In this document: positions 46,906-54,729 of the stretch, piece after piece
Layout: every line of letters begins with the position of its first letter
Position numbering within the stretch: the stretch's first letter is position 1
DNA from: Acidovorax_G lacteus
GTDB lineage: Bacteria > Pseudomonadota > Gammaproteobacteria > Burkholderiales > Burkholderiaceae_C
NCBI RefSeq assembly: GCF_039540375.1
Contig: NZ_BAABEX010000031.1
Span: 1 to 64,000, forward strand
Reading direction: 5' to 3'
DNA: 64,000 nucleotides
Translations under genes and position numbers: made by a program
The notes under the pieces: generated by a model
Seen by the model: the letters and a program-made list of their open reading frames with translations, nothing else
What the model was told of the DNA's origin: nothing
Database searches by the model: none

Positions 46906-47414
46906 TTTCGGGGACAACTTGCCAAATGGCAGGGTTGGTGTGGACAAACCGGCCGTTGTGCGCCTTCTGTCCCCACAGTTGTGCACCGCAACGGGCCTGC
47001 GGCAGACCGGCTACCCCCCGGGGCAGACAAGGGAGGCAGGCCTTGTATGTTGTGCTCGGCGTGCCGTCCACGGCGGCGGTGGTGGCCTGGGCGTGGGGCG
47101 CAGGCGTGCCGGTCGGCTCAGGCGACCGGTGTGTGCAGGCATGTGCCGACGGCAAGACGGTGGTTGGGAACTTCCGGCGCGCGGCACCGGGTCATCGGTC
47201 ATTCGGTAACGCAGGGCATCAGGCATGGACGGAGGGGCCTTGGGAAGCGCTGCACAACGCCTTGCGGTTCATCCCGACCCGCACCCGTGCATCCTCGCCA
47301 GGGTTGTGCAGAGCTTTCATCGCGGCGACAGCACGGGTTGCTCGGGTCCCAGCTGGCCCACCAAGCCACGGTGCCGAAGCGCCCGCCGGCCCCACGTGTG
47401 CTGATCCTCAGGCC

Positions 47415-47437
47415 CCGCCGGGCGTGCCTCCCGGCGG
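47415..47437. repeat. Hairpin CCGCCGGG / CCCGGCGG
   Basis: A perfect 8-bp GC inverted repeat with a 7-nt loop, followed 18 nt later by GGGTTTTTTC. It sits about 90 bp before origin module 2. It could terminate a transcript crossing the region, though the T run is too far away for a classic terminator. Confidence 0.5.
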
Positions 47438-47517
47438 CGTGCCCCAGACCACGGGTTTTTTCACAAGCGCCGCCGCGCTGCCCGCGAAGCGGGGACATTT
47501 TTCTTCCTTGAATGCAA

Positions 47518-47597
47518 TATCTTGAAGTAGTAGTAGGTAGTAGAGTGCCCTGTATGTTGTGGACAAGCTGACAAAATCGTTTCAAATCAAAAGCTTG
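47518..47597 (-). other. Origin module 2, direct repeat of module 1
   Basis: Plus-strand order: TATCTTGAAG, TAG-TAG-TAG, G, TAG-TAG (47528-47543), spacer, DnaA box TGTGGACAA (47558-47566), GCTGACAAAATC, and AATCAAAAGCTTG (47585-47597), again a full IHF consensus. It shares ATCTTGAA, the TAG array, TGTGGACAAGCTGA and AATCAA-N4-TTGC with module 1, in the same orientation about 738 bp apart. The DNA between the two copies is unrelated, so the shared parts are conserved elements. Confidence 0.65.
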
Positions 47598-47864
47598 CAG
47601 AACTTTCAACCCTGTGTGCCAACACGGGAGCCGACGGCTTGGAAGCCGACAACAACTCTAGAAAAGCGCTCTGCGGTGTGGACAAGTCGTTCTTGTTCCG
47701 CTGTTTGTGCACGGCTTTGTCCACAGGCGATGGATCGTGCGGCTGGCACCATGAAAAAACCCGCCGGCGGCCCGAAGGCAGCGGCGGGTGGAGAGGGGAG
47801 CAACGGCAGTGGGCCGGTGCCGGAGGGCATGGCCACGGTGTGCGCTGCCAGGCCAGGGCGGGTG

Positions 47865-48383
47865 TCAGCCGTGGTGGCGGCCGTGTCGTCCGTGGCCTTC
47901 GCCCGGGCCGCCGTGGCCCATCATGCGCAGGCTCTGGGCGTCAAAGGTCTTTTGCTGCTCGGGGTTCAGCGTCGCATAGAAGCTCTTGGTGGCCTGGGCG
48001 CGGCGGTCGGCCTCGGCGGCGTGGCGCTGGCGCAGCTCCTGCATGCGGTCGATGCGCTGGGGCGTGGTCAGTTGCGCCCATTGGTCGCGGCTCGGGCGCT
48101 CGGGTTTGGCCGCCGGTTGCAGCGCGGTGGTGAAGGCCGTCCAGGCCGGTTCCTGGGCGGGGCTGAGCTGCAGCTTGCTCTTGAGCTCGTTCAGGTGGCG
48201 CTGCATGCGCTCCTGGCGGCGCTGCTGCGCTCCTTCGGGCGATCCGCCCTTGCCCGCATGGCCGTGGCCCATGCCCATGCGACCACTGTCGGGGCCGGGG
48301 CCCGCAGGCGTTTGGGCAAAGGCGGGGGCGGCCAGGGCGGCCAGCAGGGCGGTGGCGGCAAGGCGGGTGGTCCAGGGGTTCAT
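47865..48383 (-). CDS. Spy/CpxP-like periplasmic LTxxQ protein
   Basis: A 172-residue exported protein. The signal peptide MNPWTTRLAATALLAALAAPAFAQ ends near residue 23. Two LTxxQ-like motifs follow, LSPAQEPAW and LNPEQQKTF, inside a helical region with ERMQRHLNELKSKL. Histidine/glycine/methionine-rich ends (GMGHGHAGKGG and a GRHGRHHG tail) could bind metal. Spy-type proteins act as periplasmic chaperones or envelope-stress sensors. AAAGGAAG precedes the ATG. It is divergent from rdgC. Confidence 0.85.
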   Translation of the reverse strand: MNPWTTRLAATALLAALAAPAFAQTPAGPGPDSGRMGMGHGHAGKGGSPEGAQQRRQERMQRHLNELKSKLQLSPAQEPAWTAFTTALQPAAKPERPSRDQWAQLTTPQRIDRMQELRQRHAAEADRRAQATKSFYATLNPEQQKTFDAQSLRMMGHGGPGEGHGRHGRHHG

Positions 48384-48538
48384 GAGGCTTCCTTTCGGTG
48401 GTGGGTTCATCGGTTGCCAGGGCTGCGGCGCAGCACCTGTTGCGATGGAAGCCAGTGTCGGCCGCGCATGTATCGCCCGCATGTGGCTTTGCTGCGCTTG
48501 TGTAAAGTTCGCGGCTTTCAAAGATTGGAGCCAAATAG

Positions 48539-48585
48539 GCTGCTCGTGCTTATCAATCAACCACGAGCAGCTCATTTTTTGATAG
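48539..48585 (+). repeat. Dispersed repeat, copy D, with strong terminator-like hairpin
   Basis: GCTGCTCGTG (48539-48548) and CACGAGCAGC (48562-48571) form a perfect 10-bp stem with a 13-nt loop. TCATTTTTT then GATAGC follows, so the copy looks like a plus-strand rho-independent terminator. It lies in the divergent spy/rdgC gap, 100 bp before rdgC, where a terminator for an upstream gene is not expected. Confidence 0.7.
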
Positions 48586-48683
48586 CAAACCCGGTTTTGT
48601 CCACCACCTGCCCGGGCTTGAACGACAATGGCCCCCCTTGCCGCCCCCAGGGCGGGCGTGTTCCGTTTTGTTGAGGTGTTGCC

Positions 48684-49778
48684 GTGTTCAAGAACATGAT
48701 CGTGTACCGCATTGCGCCGCAGTGGCAGTGCACGCTGGAGCAGATGGAGGAGGCGCTGCAGAAAGCGCCGTTTGCCGAGTGCGGTGCCACGCAAGACAAA
48801 TCCATCGGCTGGGTGCCGCCGCGCGGCGATGCGCACGGCCCGCTGGCCGAGTCGGTGGACGGGCAGTGGATCCTGCGGCTGATGTCCGAATCCAAGATGC
48901 TCCCGGCTTCGGTGCTGGCGCGCAAAGTGAAGGAAAAGGCCGCGCAGATCGAGTCCCAGACCGGCCGCAAGCCGGGCAAGAAGGAGCAGCGCGAGCTCAA
49001 GGACGAGGCGCGGCTCGATTTGCTGCCCATGGCCTTCACCAAGCAGGGCTCGACCTGGGTGTGGATCGACCCGCGCGCACGCTGGCTCGTCATCGACACC
49101 GGCAGCCAGGGTCGCGCCGACGAGGTGGTGAGCCTGCTCGTCGAGCTGCTGCCCCCGGGCTTTGCCGTGGCGCTGCTGCACACGCAGACCAGCGCGCAGG
49201 CGGCCATGTCGCACTGGCTGAGCACGCAGGAATCGCCCGCGGGCTTCAGCCTGGGCCGCGAATGCGAGCTCAAGGCCAGCGACGAAGCCAAGTCGGTGGT
49301 GCGCTATGCGCGCCATCCGCTCGACATCGAAGAAATCCAGGCCCACATTGCGGCCGGCAAGCTGCCCACCAAGCTCGCGCTGGGCTGGGACGACCGCGTG
49401 CACTTCGTGCTGACCGAAGGCCTGCAGATCAAGAAAGTGGCCTTTGAAGACACGGTGTTCGAAGGCACCAGCCAGGACGACGGCGGTTTTGACACCGACG
49501 TGGCCATTGCCACGGGCGAGCTGGGCAAGCTGATCCCCGACCTGATCGAGGCGCTGGGCGGCGAAGCCGACAGCGGCATCCTGGCCGCAGCGGCCGAGGC
49601 CGGTGGCAACGGCACCTCACCAACGACGGCCTCCAGCGCTGGAGCCCCCTCTGCGCCCAAGGCCCCGCAGGCCGCCCCAGCCGCCCCGCACCGCCCGGTG
49701 CGCGCCCAGGGCGGCGGCGTGGTCACCGGCCCGGCCAGTGTGCCGGTGGACACCGATCCGGATTCCGCGCCGTTCTGA
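48684..49778 (+). CDS. rdgC: Recombination-associated protein RdgC
   Basis: A 364-residue RdgC, a ring-forming DNA-binding protein that limits RecA loading and is associated with the nucleoid. The N-terminus MFKNMIVYRI, KSIGWVPPRGD, KVKEKAAQIESQTGRKPGKKEQRELKDEA and VIDTGSQGRADEVVSLLVELLPPG are family motifs. The start is GTG with TTGAGGTG upstream. About 60 extra C-terminal residues, rich in alanine, proline and serine, exceed the usual length of about 300. It lies next to the origin-like region. Confidence 0.95.
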   Translation: MFKNMIVYRIAPQWQCTLEQMEEALQKAPFAECGATQDKSIGWVPPRGDAHGPLAESVDGQWILRLMSESKMLPASVLARKVKEKAAQIESQTGRKPGKKEQRELKDEARLDLLPMAFTKQGSTWVWIDPRARWLVIDTGSQGRADEVVSLLVELLPPGFAVALLHTQTSAQAAMSHWLSTQESPAGFSLGRECELKASDEAKSVVRYARHPLDIEEIQAHIAAGKLPTKLALGWDDRVHFVLTEGLQIKKVAFEDTVFEGTSQDDGGFDTDVAIATGELGKLIPDLIEALGGEADSGILAAAAEAGGNGTSPTTASSAGAPSAPKAPQAAPAAPHRPVRAQGGGVVTGPASVPVDTDPDSAPF

Positions 49779-49822
49779 GCGCTCCCTTTGTTGATTCTGA
49801 TTCCCGACACTTACCGACTGCC

Positions 49823-50074
49823 ATGACCGACGCATCCACCCGCCCCGCACTGCCCGACCGCCTGAGCATTGACCCCCGCAGCCCGCACCATGTGGCCGCC
49901 GTGTTCGAGCACGACATCGGCATCCGCTTCAACGGCAAGGAACGCTTCGATGTCGAGGAGTACTGCGTGAGCGAAGGCTGGATCAAGGTGCCCGCCGGCA
50001 AGACGGTGGACCGCCGCGGCCGGCCGCTGCTGCTCACGCTCAAGGGGAGCGTGGAGGCGTTTTACAAAGACTGA
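49823..50074 (+). CDS. DUF3297-family small protein
   Basis: An 83-residue protein matching DUF3297 (glutathione peroxidase-neighbour type) by LPDRLSIDPRSPHH, DIGIRFNGKER and CVSEGWIKVPAGKTVDRRGRPL. Its function is unknown. It follows rdgC by 44 bp on the same strand and is a complete, typical-length member. Confidence 0.88.
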   Translation: MTDASTRPALPDRLSIDPRSPHHVAAVFEHDIGIRFNGKERFDVEEYCVSEGWIKVPAGKTVDRRGRPLLLTLKGSVEAFYKD

Positions 50075-50085
50075 GCGGGTGAGCA

Positions 50086-50664
50086 GTGGTGAGACCACTG
50101 GACCCAGAACTGACCGAATGGCTGCGCTATCGGCTGGACGTGCTGTGCGTAGCCCAGGTGGCTTTGCGACTGCGATCTACGTGGCAAGGCGATGTACCCG
50201 CCGTGGACATCCGTTTCGACGGCAAAACGGTGGTGGTTGGCAAAGCGACGGTGTTTACCAATCCTGCCATTGAGGCCGGGGTCATCCATGGGCGAGCGTT
50301 GCTGGAGTTCCTCGGCTTCAAGCTGAAGAAAGGCAGTTGCCATGCCTTGGCGATGGAGAAGCCGTCTCGCAAGGACGACCGGCATCTGGGCCATGTGGAG
50401 GTGCCCTGGCCGGTACTGCCTGATGCGTTCTCCGGTCTACAAGTGCTCGAGAAACCCGCTGAGGAGGCTCTTGCGTATCTCTTGTGGACCGCTAACAAAG
50501 GCTTGGCGCATAGCACCGGTGCGTTCACGGCCCATGAGAACAGCATTGCTCTCTTGGAGCTGTCGATGGGGCTGGTCCGTGAGCTGATGGTTCGCTACGT
50601 GTACCAGCCGTTGGGACAGACGGCTCCACCACCAACTGTCCAGATACAGCGTCGAGTGGACTGA
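50086..50664 (+). CDS. Unrecognised 192-residue protein
   Basis: A complete frame beginning at GTG 50086 or 50089, 12 bp after DUF3297. I do not recognise it. The protein is mostly helical in appearance (LLEFLGFKLKKGSCHALAMEKPSRKDD, NSIALLELSMGLVRELMVRYVYQPLG), without membrane segments or a clear catalytic motif. Base composition is visibly less GC-rich at third positions than its neighbours, which may mean recent transfer. It ends 29 bp before the convergent acyl-CoA dehydrogenase stop. Confidence 0.65.
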   Translation: MVRPLDPELTEWLRYRLDVLCVAQVALRLRSTWQGDVPAVDIRFDGKTVVVGKATVFTNPAIEAGVIHGRALLEFLGFKLKKGSCHALAMEKPSRKDDRHLGHVEVPWPVLPDAFSGLQVLEKPAEEALAYLLWTANKGLAHSTGAFTAHENSIALLELSMGLVRELMVRYVYQPLGQTAPPPTVQIQRRVD

Positions 50665-50692
50665 CGTCGCTGTGCCTGAGGCTCCCCACTGC

Positions 50693-51859
50693 TCACCGCC
50701 CCAGCAGGCCGCGCGCCACCAGCTCCTTCATCACCTCCGACGTGCCGCCGTAGATGCGCAGCACGCGCGCGTCGGTCCAGAAGCGCGAGATCGGGTACTC
50801 GGCCATGTAGCCGTAGCCGCCAAACAGTTGCAGGCACTGGTCGGCCACGCGGCCCATGCATTCGCTGGCGTGCAGCTTGATGGCCGAGGCGGCCTCGGGG
50901 CTGAGTTCGCCGCGGCGCAGTGCCTCGGTGCCTGCGCGCACGAAGGCTTCGCACGCGGCCACGTCGGTGGCGGCCTGGGCCAGGGTGAAGCGGGTGTTCT
51001 GGAACTGCGCCACCGCCTGGCCGAAGGCCTGGCGCTCCTGCACGTAGCGCACGGTGGCATCGAGTGCGCCTCGTGCCCCGTGTACGGCTTGCACGCCGAT
51101 GATCAGGCGCTCGCGCGGCAGCTCGCGCATCATCTGCACAAAGCCCTGGCCTTCGGTGCCGCCCAGCAGCGCGTCGGCCGGCACGCGCAGGTCGTTGAAG
51201 AACAGCTCCGACGTGTCGCCCGCGTGCTGGCCGATTTTTTCGAGGTTGCGCCCGCGCGAAAAGCCGGGGGCCGTGGTGTCTACCAGGAACAGGCTCACGC
51301 CCTTGGCCCCGGCGGCCGGGTCGGTTTTGGCGGCCAGCACCAGCAGGTCGCAGTTTTGGCCGTTGCTGATGAAGATCTTGCTGCCGTTGATGACGTAGTG
51401 GTCACCGTCGCGCCGCGCCGTGGTGCGCAGGGCCTTGAGATCACTGCCCGCGCCGGGTTCGGTCATGCCGATGGCGGCAATGGCGTCGCCGCGGGCCATG
51501 CGCGGCAACCAGTGGCGGCGCTGGGCGTCGGTGCCGTAGTGCAGCAGGTAGGGCGGCACGATGTCGTTGTGCACCTGCAGCCCGCCCACAAAGCCGCCAT
51601 AGCCGCGGCGCGACAGCACTTCGACCACGGCAAAGGAAAAGTCCACCGGCGCACCCGGGCCGCCCCAGGCCTCGGGCACGTCGGCGCACAGAAAGCCTTG
51701 CGCGCCCATGCGCGCAAACAGGCTGCGCGGCACCTGGCCTGCGCGCTCCCAGTCGCGGTAGTGGGGTTCGATCTCGGTGTCGCAAAAGCGCTCCAGCGAT
51801 TCGGTGAAAAGCGCCAGGTCGGCGCGGGCGTCGTCGCTCAGGTGGTGGTTGGGCAGCAT
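50693..51859 (-). CDS. Acyl-CoA dehydrogenase
   Basis: A 388-residue FAD enzyme forming trans-2-enoyl-CoA from acyl-CoA. Motifs are AIGMTEPGAGSDLKALRTTA, NGSKIFISNGQNCDLLVLAAKTD, ERQAFGQAVAQFQNTRF and the C-terminal QLFGGYGYMAEYPISRFWTDARVLRIYGGTSEVMKELVAR. Chain-length preference cannot be read; long-chain forms are most similar by eye. It lies 92 bp after the thiolase on the same strand, forming a short beta-oxidation unit. No strong ribosome site precedes the chosen ATG. Confidence 0.93.
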   Translation of the reverse strand: MLPNHHLSDDARADLALFTESLERFCDTEIEPHYRDWERAGQVPRSLFARMGAQGFLCADVPEAWGGPGAPVDFSFAVVEVLSRRGYGGFVGGLQVHNDIVPPYLLHYGTDAQRRHWLPRMARGDAIAAIGMTEPGAGSDLKALRTTARRDGDHYVINGSKIFISNGQNCDLLVLAAKTDPAAGAKGVSLFLVDTTAPGFSRGRNLEKIGQHAGDTSELFFNDLRVPADALLGGTEGQGFVQMMRELPRERLIIGVQAVHGARGALDATVRYVQERQAFGQAVAQFQNTRFTLAQAATDVAACEAFVRAGTEALRRGELSPEAASAIKLHASECMGRVADQCLQLFGGYGYMAEYPISRFWTDARVLRIYGGTSEVMKELVARGLLGR

Positions 51860-51951
51860 GGTGGTATGGGCAGCAGAGCAGCGGTGTGGGTGGGAGGGTG
51901 GAACAGGGGTCGGGTCAGGGCCGGGGCGGCATGGTCGATCCTGGGGGGGGG

Positions 51952-53139
51952 TTACACCCGCTCGAACACCGCCGCAATCCCTTGCCCGCCGCCAATGCAC
52001 ATGGTCACGAGCGCATAGCGCCCGCCGGTGCGGTGCAGCTCGGCAATGGCTTTGGTGGTGATGATGGCCCCGGTGGCCCCCACCGGGTGGCCCAGCGAGA
52101 TACCCGAGCCATGGGGATTGACCTTGGATGGCTGAAGGCCCAGTTCCTGGATCACGGCACAGGCCTGGGCGGCAAAGGCTTCGTTGGCTTCGACCACGTC
52201 GAGGTCGTGCACCGTGAGGCCCGTGCGCGCCAGCACCTTCTGTGTGGCGGGCACGGGGCCGATGCCCATGTAGGCGGGCTCCACCCCGGCGTGGGCATAG
52301 CCCACCAGGCGGGCCAGGGGCTTCACGCCCAGCGCGGCCAGGCGGTCGCCCGCCACCAGCGTGACGGCGGCGGCGCCGTCGTTGATGCCCGAGGCATTGC
52401 CCGCGGTGACGGTGCCGCCGTCTTTCTTGAACGCGGGCTTCATGCCGGCCAGCACCTCCAGCGTGGTAGCGGCGCGCACATGCTCGTCTTCGGCAAACAG
52501 CACCGTGCCTTTGCGCGTGGCGATTTCCACGGGGACGATTTGCTCCTTGAAGTACCCGGCCGCGATGGCCGCGGCGGCGCGGCGCTGGCTTTCCAGTGCG
52601 AGCTGGTCTTGCATGGCGCGGCTGATGCCGTAGCGCTCGGCCACGTTCTCGGCGGTGATGCCCATGTGCATCTTCTGCCACGGGTCGTGCAGGATGCCCA
52701 GCATGTAGTCGATGCTCTTGCTGTCGCCCATGCGGGTGCCCCAGCGCGCGCCCTGGTCAAAGTAGGGCCCGCGGCTCATCGATTCGGAACCGCCAGCCAC
52801 GGCCACGTCGCAGTCACCATAGCCAATGGCCTGCGCGGCCGACACGATGGCCTGCAGGCCCGAGCCACACAGGCGGTTGACGTTGAAGGCCGGGGTTTCG
52901 ATGGGGCAGCCTGCATCGATGGCGGCCACGCGTGCAAGGTAGGCGTCCTTCGTGTCTGTGGGGATGACGTTGCCCATGACCACATGGCCCACCGCGTCGG
53001 GCGCGAGGCCCGCGCGCGCAATGGCGGCTTTCACGGCCGTGGTGGCGAGCTGGGTGTTGGGCACGTCCTTCAGGCTGCCGCCAAAGGTGCCGATGGCGGT
53101 GCGGGCGGTGCTGACGACAAACACGTCGCGGTGTGTCAT
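51952..53139 (-). CDS. Acetyl-CoA acetyltransferase (thiolase)
   Basis: A 395-residue thiolase II-type enzyme that cleaves or forms 3-ketoacyl-CoA. The nucleophilic cysteine is in NRLCGSGLQAI (about residue 90), the histidine motif in GHPVGATGA and the second cysteine in CIGGGQG. ANEAFAAQA is also intact. It heads the operon with the acyl-CoA dehydrogenase and faces a TetR regulator across 392 bp. Confidence 0.94.
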   Translation of the reverse strand: MTHRDVFVVSTARTAIGTFGGSLKDVPNTQLATTAVKAAIARAGLAPDAVGHVVMGNVIPTDTKDAYLARVAAIDAGCPIETPAFNVNRLCGSGLQAIVSAAQAIGYGDCDVAVAGGSESMSRGPYFDQGARWGTRMGDSKSIDYMLGILHDPWQKMHMGITAENVAERYGISRAMQDQLALESQRRAAAAIAAGYFKEQIVPVEIATRKGTVLFAEDEHVRAATTLEVLAGMKPAFKKDGGTVTAGNASGINDGAAAVTLVAGDRLAALGVKPLARLVGYAHAGVEPAYMGIGPVPATQKVLARTGLTVHDLDVVEANEAFAAQACAVIQELGLQPSKVNPHGSGISLGHPVGATGAIITTKAIAELHRTGGRYALVTMCIGGGQGIAAVFERV

Positions 53140-53232
53140 GGTGGGGGGCTCCGGCAGTGGTGGGCAACAAGGGGGTCAGCGGGCGCGCGGCCTGGTGGCC
53201 GAGCCTCCGCAGGCGCAGGTCTGGGGCGTTTG

Positions 53233-53340
53233 GTTTGCTATAAAAAACGGAGCTGCTCGTGCTTGATTCAGCTTATCTTCAGACGGTTCACCTTCCAAGA
53301 ATGAGCAAAATCAGGCACAAGCCGCTATCAAAAAAGGAGC
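53233..53340. repeat. Dispersed repeat, copy E, an inverted pair
   Basis: The left arm contains GCTATAAAAAACGG then AGCTGCTCGTGCTTGATT. The right arm, read on the minus strand, contains TTTTTTGATAGC then GGCTTGTGCCTGATT. Two diverged copies of the same element thus face each other 30-40 bp apart between the thiolase and TetR genes. Confidence 0.6.
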
Positions 53341-53451
53341 GCACAACTGGGCCCGGCGATGGCAACCCCGTCTGATGCAGGGATTGCCAGCGCCGGCCTT
53401 CTAATAGCGACCTGTGCGCCACGCGATCAGGCCCAAGAATACTACTGGTGC

Positions 53452-53464
53452 GTAAATTATTTAC
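53452..53464. promoter_or_regulatory. Candidate TetR operator
   Basis: GTAAATTATTTAC is a perfect palindrome (6-bp arms, 1-nt centre) in an A/T-rich patch 68-80 bp before the TetR ATG. Such sites usually bind the adjacent TetR-family repressor and control both divergent units. Confidence 0.55.
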
Positions 53465-53531
53465 CCGCGAGTAGAGTTGGATGCGTTCGTGCGGTGCCTG
53501 CACCCGCATCCACCCAGGGGTTTGCTGTTCC

Positions 53532-54302
53532 ATGCCCAAGACTTTGACCACTGCACCCGCACCGGCATCGGCCGGCGCACCTGCCGCACGCCGCCGCCGC
53601 GCGGCGCCTGCTATGCCGCTGGCCCCCGGCGGTGCGGCAGCCTCGCCCTGGGCCCCGGTGGCAGACCGTGAGCAGCAGCGCGAGGCCAAGCGCCAGGCCG
53701 TGCTGCAGGCGGCGGCGCAGCTGTTCAACGAGCGCGGTTTCCATGCCACTTCGCTGGATGACATTGCTGCGCGGCTGAACGTGAGCAAGCCTACGCTGTA
53801 TTACTACGTCAAGAGCAAGGACGAAATCCTGCTGCAGTGCGTGCGCCAGGGGCTACAGATGATGCGCGAGGGCATCGAGGCCTCGCGCGCGGCCGGCGGC
53901 CAGGCGCTTGATCAGCTGCTGGCCTGCATGCACGTGTATGCGCGCATCGTCATGCAGGACTTTGGCATGTGCCTGATCCGCGTGGGCGACGAGCAGGTGC
54001 CGCCCGAAAGCCGCAAAGAGCTGCGCCGCCTCAAGTCCGAGATCGACCAGGCGTTCCGCCGCCTGGTGGCTGCGGGCGTGGCCGAGGGTTCGCTGCAACC
54101 CTGCGACCCCAAGATGACGGCTTTTGTGATTGCCGGTGCGCTCAGCTGGATCGGCCGCTGGTACCGGCCTGACGGCCCCTGCACCCCCGACGAGGTGGCG
54201 CAGCAGTGCATCGACCCGCTGCTGCAGGGCGTGCTGCGGCGTACCGCGGCCCAGCCAGCCATCAAGCGCACACGGCGGGGGCCTTTGGCCTCAAGGCGCT
54301 GA
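53532..54302 (+). CDS. TetR-family transcriptional regulator
   Basis: A 256-residue repressor. After a 45-residue alanine/proline-rich N-terminal stretch, the HTH domain reads AAQLFNERGFHATSLDDIAARLNVSKPTLYYYVKSKDEILLQC. The C-terminal helices bind an unknown ligand, probably an acyl-CoA given the divergent thiolase/acyl-CoA dehydrogenase operon. The start MPKTL is the first after the candidate operator; the N-terminal tail is unusually long for the family, so a later start is possible. Confidence 0.9.
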   Translation: MPKTLTTAPAPASAGAPAARRRRAAPAMPLAPGGAAASPWAPVADREQQREAKRQAVLQAAAQLFNERGFHATSLDDIAARLNVSKPTLYYYVKSKDEILLQCVRQGLQMMREGIEASRAAGGQALDQLLACMHVYARIVMQDFGMCLIRVGDEQVPPESRKELRRLKSEIDQAFRRLVAAGVAEGSLQPCDPKMTAFVIAGALSWIGRWYRPDGPCTPDEVAQQCIDPLLQGVLRRTAAQPAIKRTRRGPLASRR

Positions 54303-54719
54303 GCCAGTCGCCAGGTCGTCCAGGATCGGGCAGTCCGGCCGGTCGTCGCCCTGGCAGCAGGCCACCAAGGCTTGCAGGCTGCGCTGCATGGCCTGCATGG
54401 CGGCGATGCGCTGGTCCAGGTCTTCGATGTGGGCCTGTGCGATGCGTTTGACGCTCGCACTGCTGCGGCGGCGGTTGCGCCACAGCGCCAGCAGCTCGGC
54501 GATCTCGTCCATTGAAAAGCCCAGGTCGCGGGCGCGGCGGATGAACTGCAGCGTGTGCACGTCGGCCGCCGTGTACTGGCGATAGCCGCTGTCGGTGCGG
54601 GCCACTCCGGGCAGCAGGCCCAGCGCCTCGTAGTGGCGCACCATGCGCGCCGAAATGCCTGCGCGCTGTGCTGCCACGCCAATCGCCACAGGCGTGGTCG
54701 TGGGGTGGGAGGCCGCCAT
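54291..54719 (-). CDS. cueR: CueR-like MerR-family copper regulator
   Basis: A 142-residue MerR protein. The winged helix is at about residues 10-80 (RAGISARMVRHYEALGLLP, DSGYRQYTAADV, FIRRARDLGFSMDEIAELL). A dimerisation helix follows, and the metal loop holds C122 and C130 in CCQGDDRPDCPIL, the Cys-x7-Cys spacing of CueR for Cu(I). ATG at 54719 is used; a GTG at 54725 is possible. It lies just downstream of the CopZ-like gene and overlaps the TetR stop region by 12 bp. Confidence 0.9.
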   Translation of the reverse strand: MAASHPTTTPVAIGVAAQRAGISARMVRHYEALGLLPGVARTDSGYRQYTAADVHTLQFIRRARDLGFSMDEIAELLALWRNRRRSSASVKRIAQAHIEDLDQRIAAMQAMQRSLQALVACCQGDDRPDCPILDDLATGSAP

Positions 54720-54729
54720 GGCCACAGGC

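Larger units (their letters stand above)
46701..47725. other. Origin-like region: six DnaA boxes, two unwinding modules, two IHF sites
   Basis: Within the 1241 bp without a gene between the EEP gene and the Spy-like gene, the 9-mer TTGTCCACA occurs six times. On the plus strand it is at 46713-46721 and 47717-47725. As TGTGGACAA it is at 46820-46828, 46939-46947, 47558-47566 and 47677-47685. Near matches include TTTTGCACA (46701) and TTGTGCACC (46979). Two modules at 46781-46859 and 47518-47597 combine A/T-rich DNA, TAG repeats, a DnaA box and an IHF consensus. This is oriC-like architecture. No rep or dnaA gene is present. Alternatives are a DnaA-titrating or DnaA-reactivating site (datA/DARS type), or an integrated origin. 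Confidence 0.7.
53140..53531. other. 392-bp divergent regulatory gap
   Basis: No gene is supported. It holds an inverted pair of the dispersed repeat (53233-53340) and a palindrome at 53452-53464. The plus strand is G-rich at its left end and A/T-rich around the palindrome, consistent with promoter DNA for the TetR gene and the thiolase operon. Confidence 0.6.

Noticed and set aside
46701..47725. Plasmid or integrative-element origin
   Set aside because: No replication initiator, partition, relaxase or integrase gene is present, and flanking genes are typical chromosomal genes. Kept only as a minor alternative.
46624..47864. Several open frames of 60-200 codons across the origin-like region
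   Set aside because: They lack ribosome binding sites, show no protein-like composition or recognisable domains, and cross the conserved DnaA/IHF elements. High GC alone explains long frames here.
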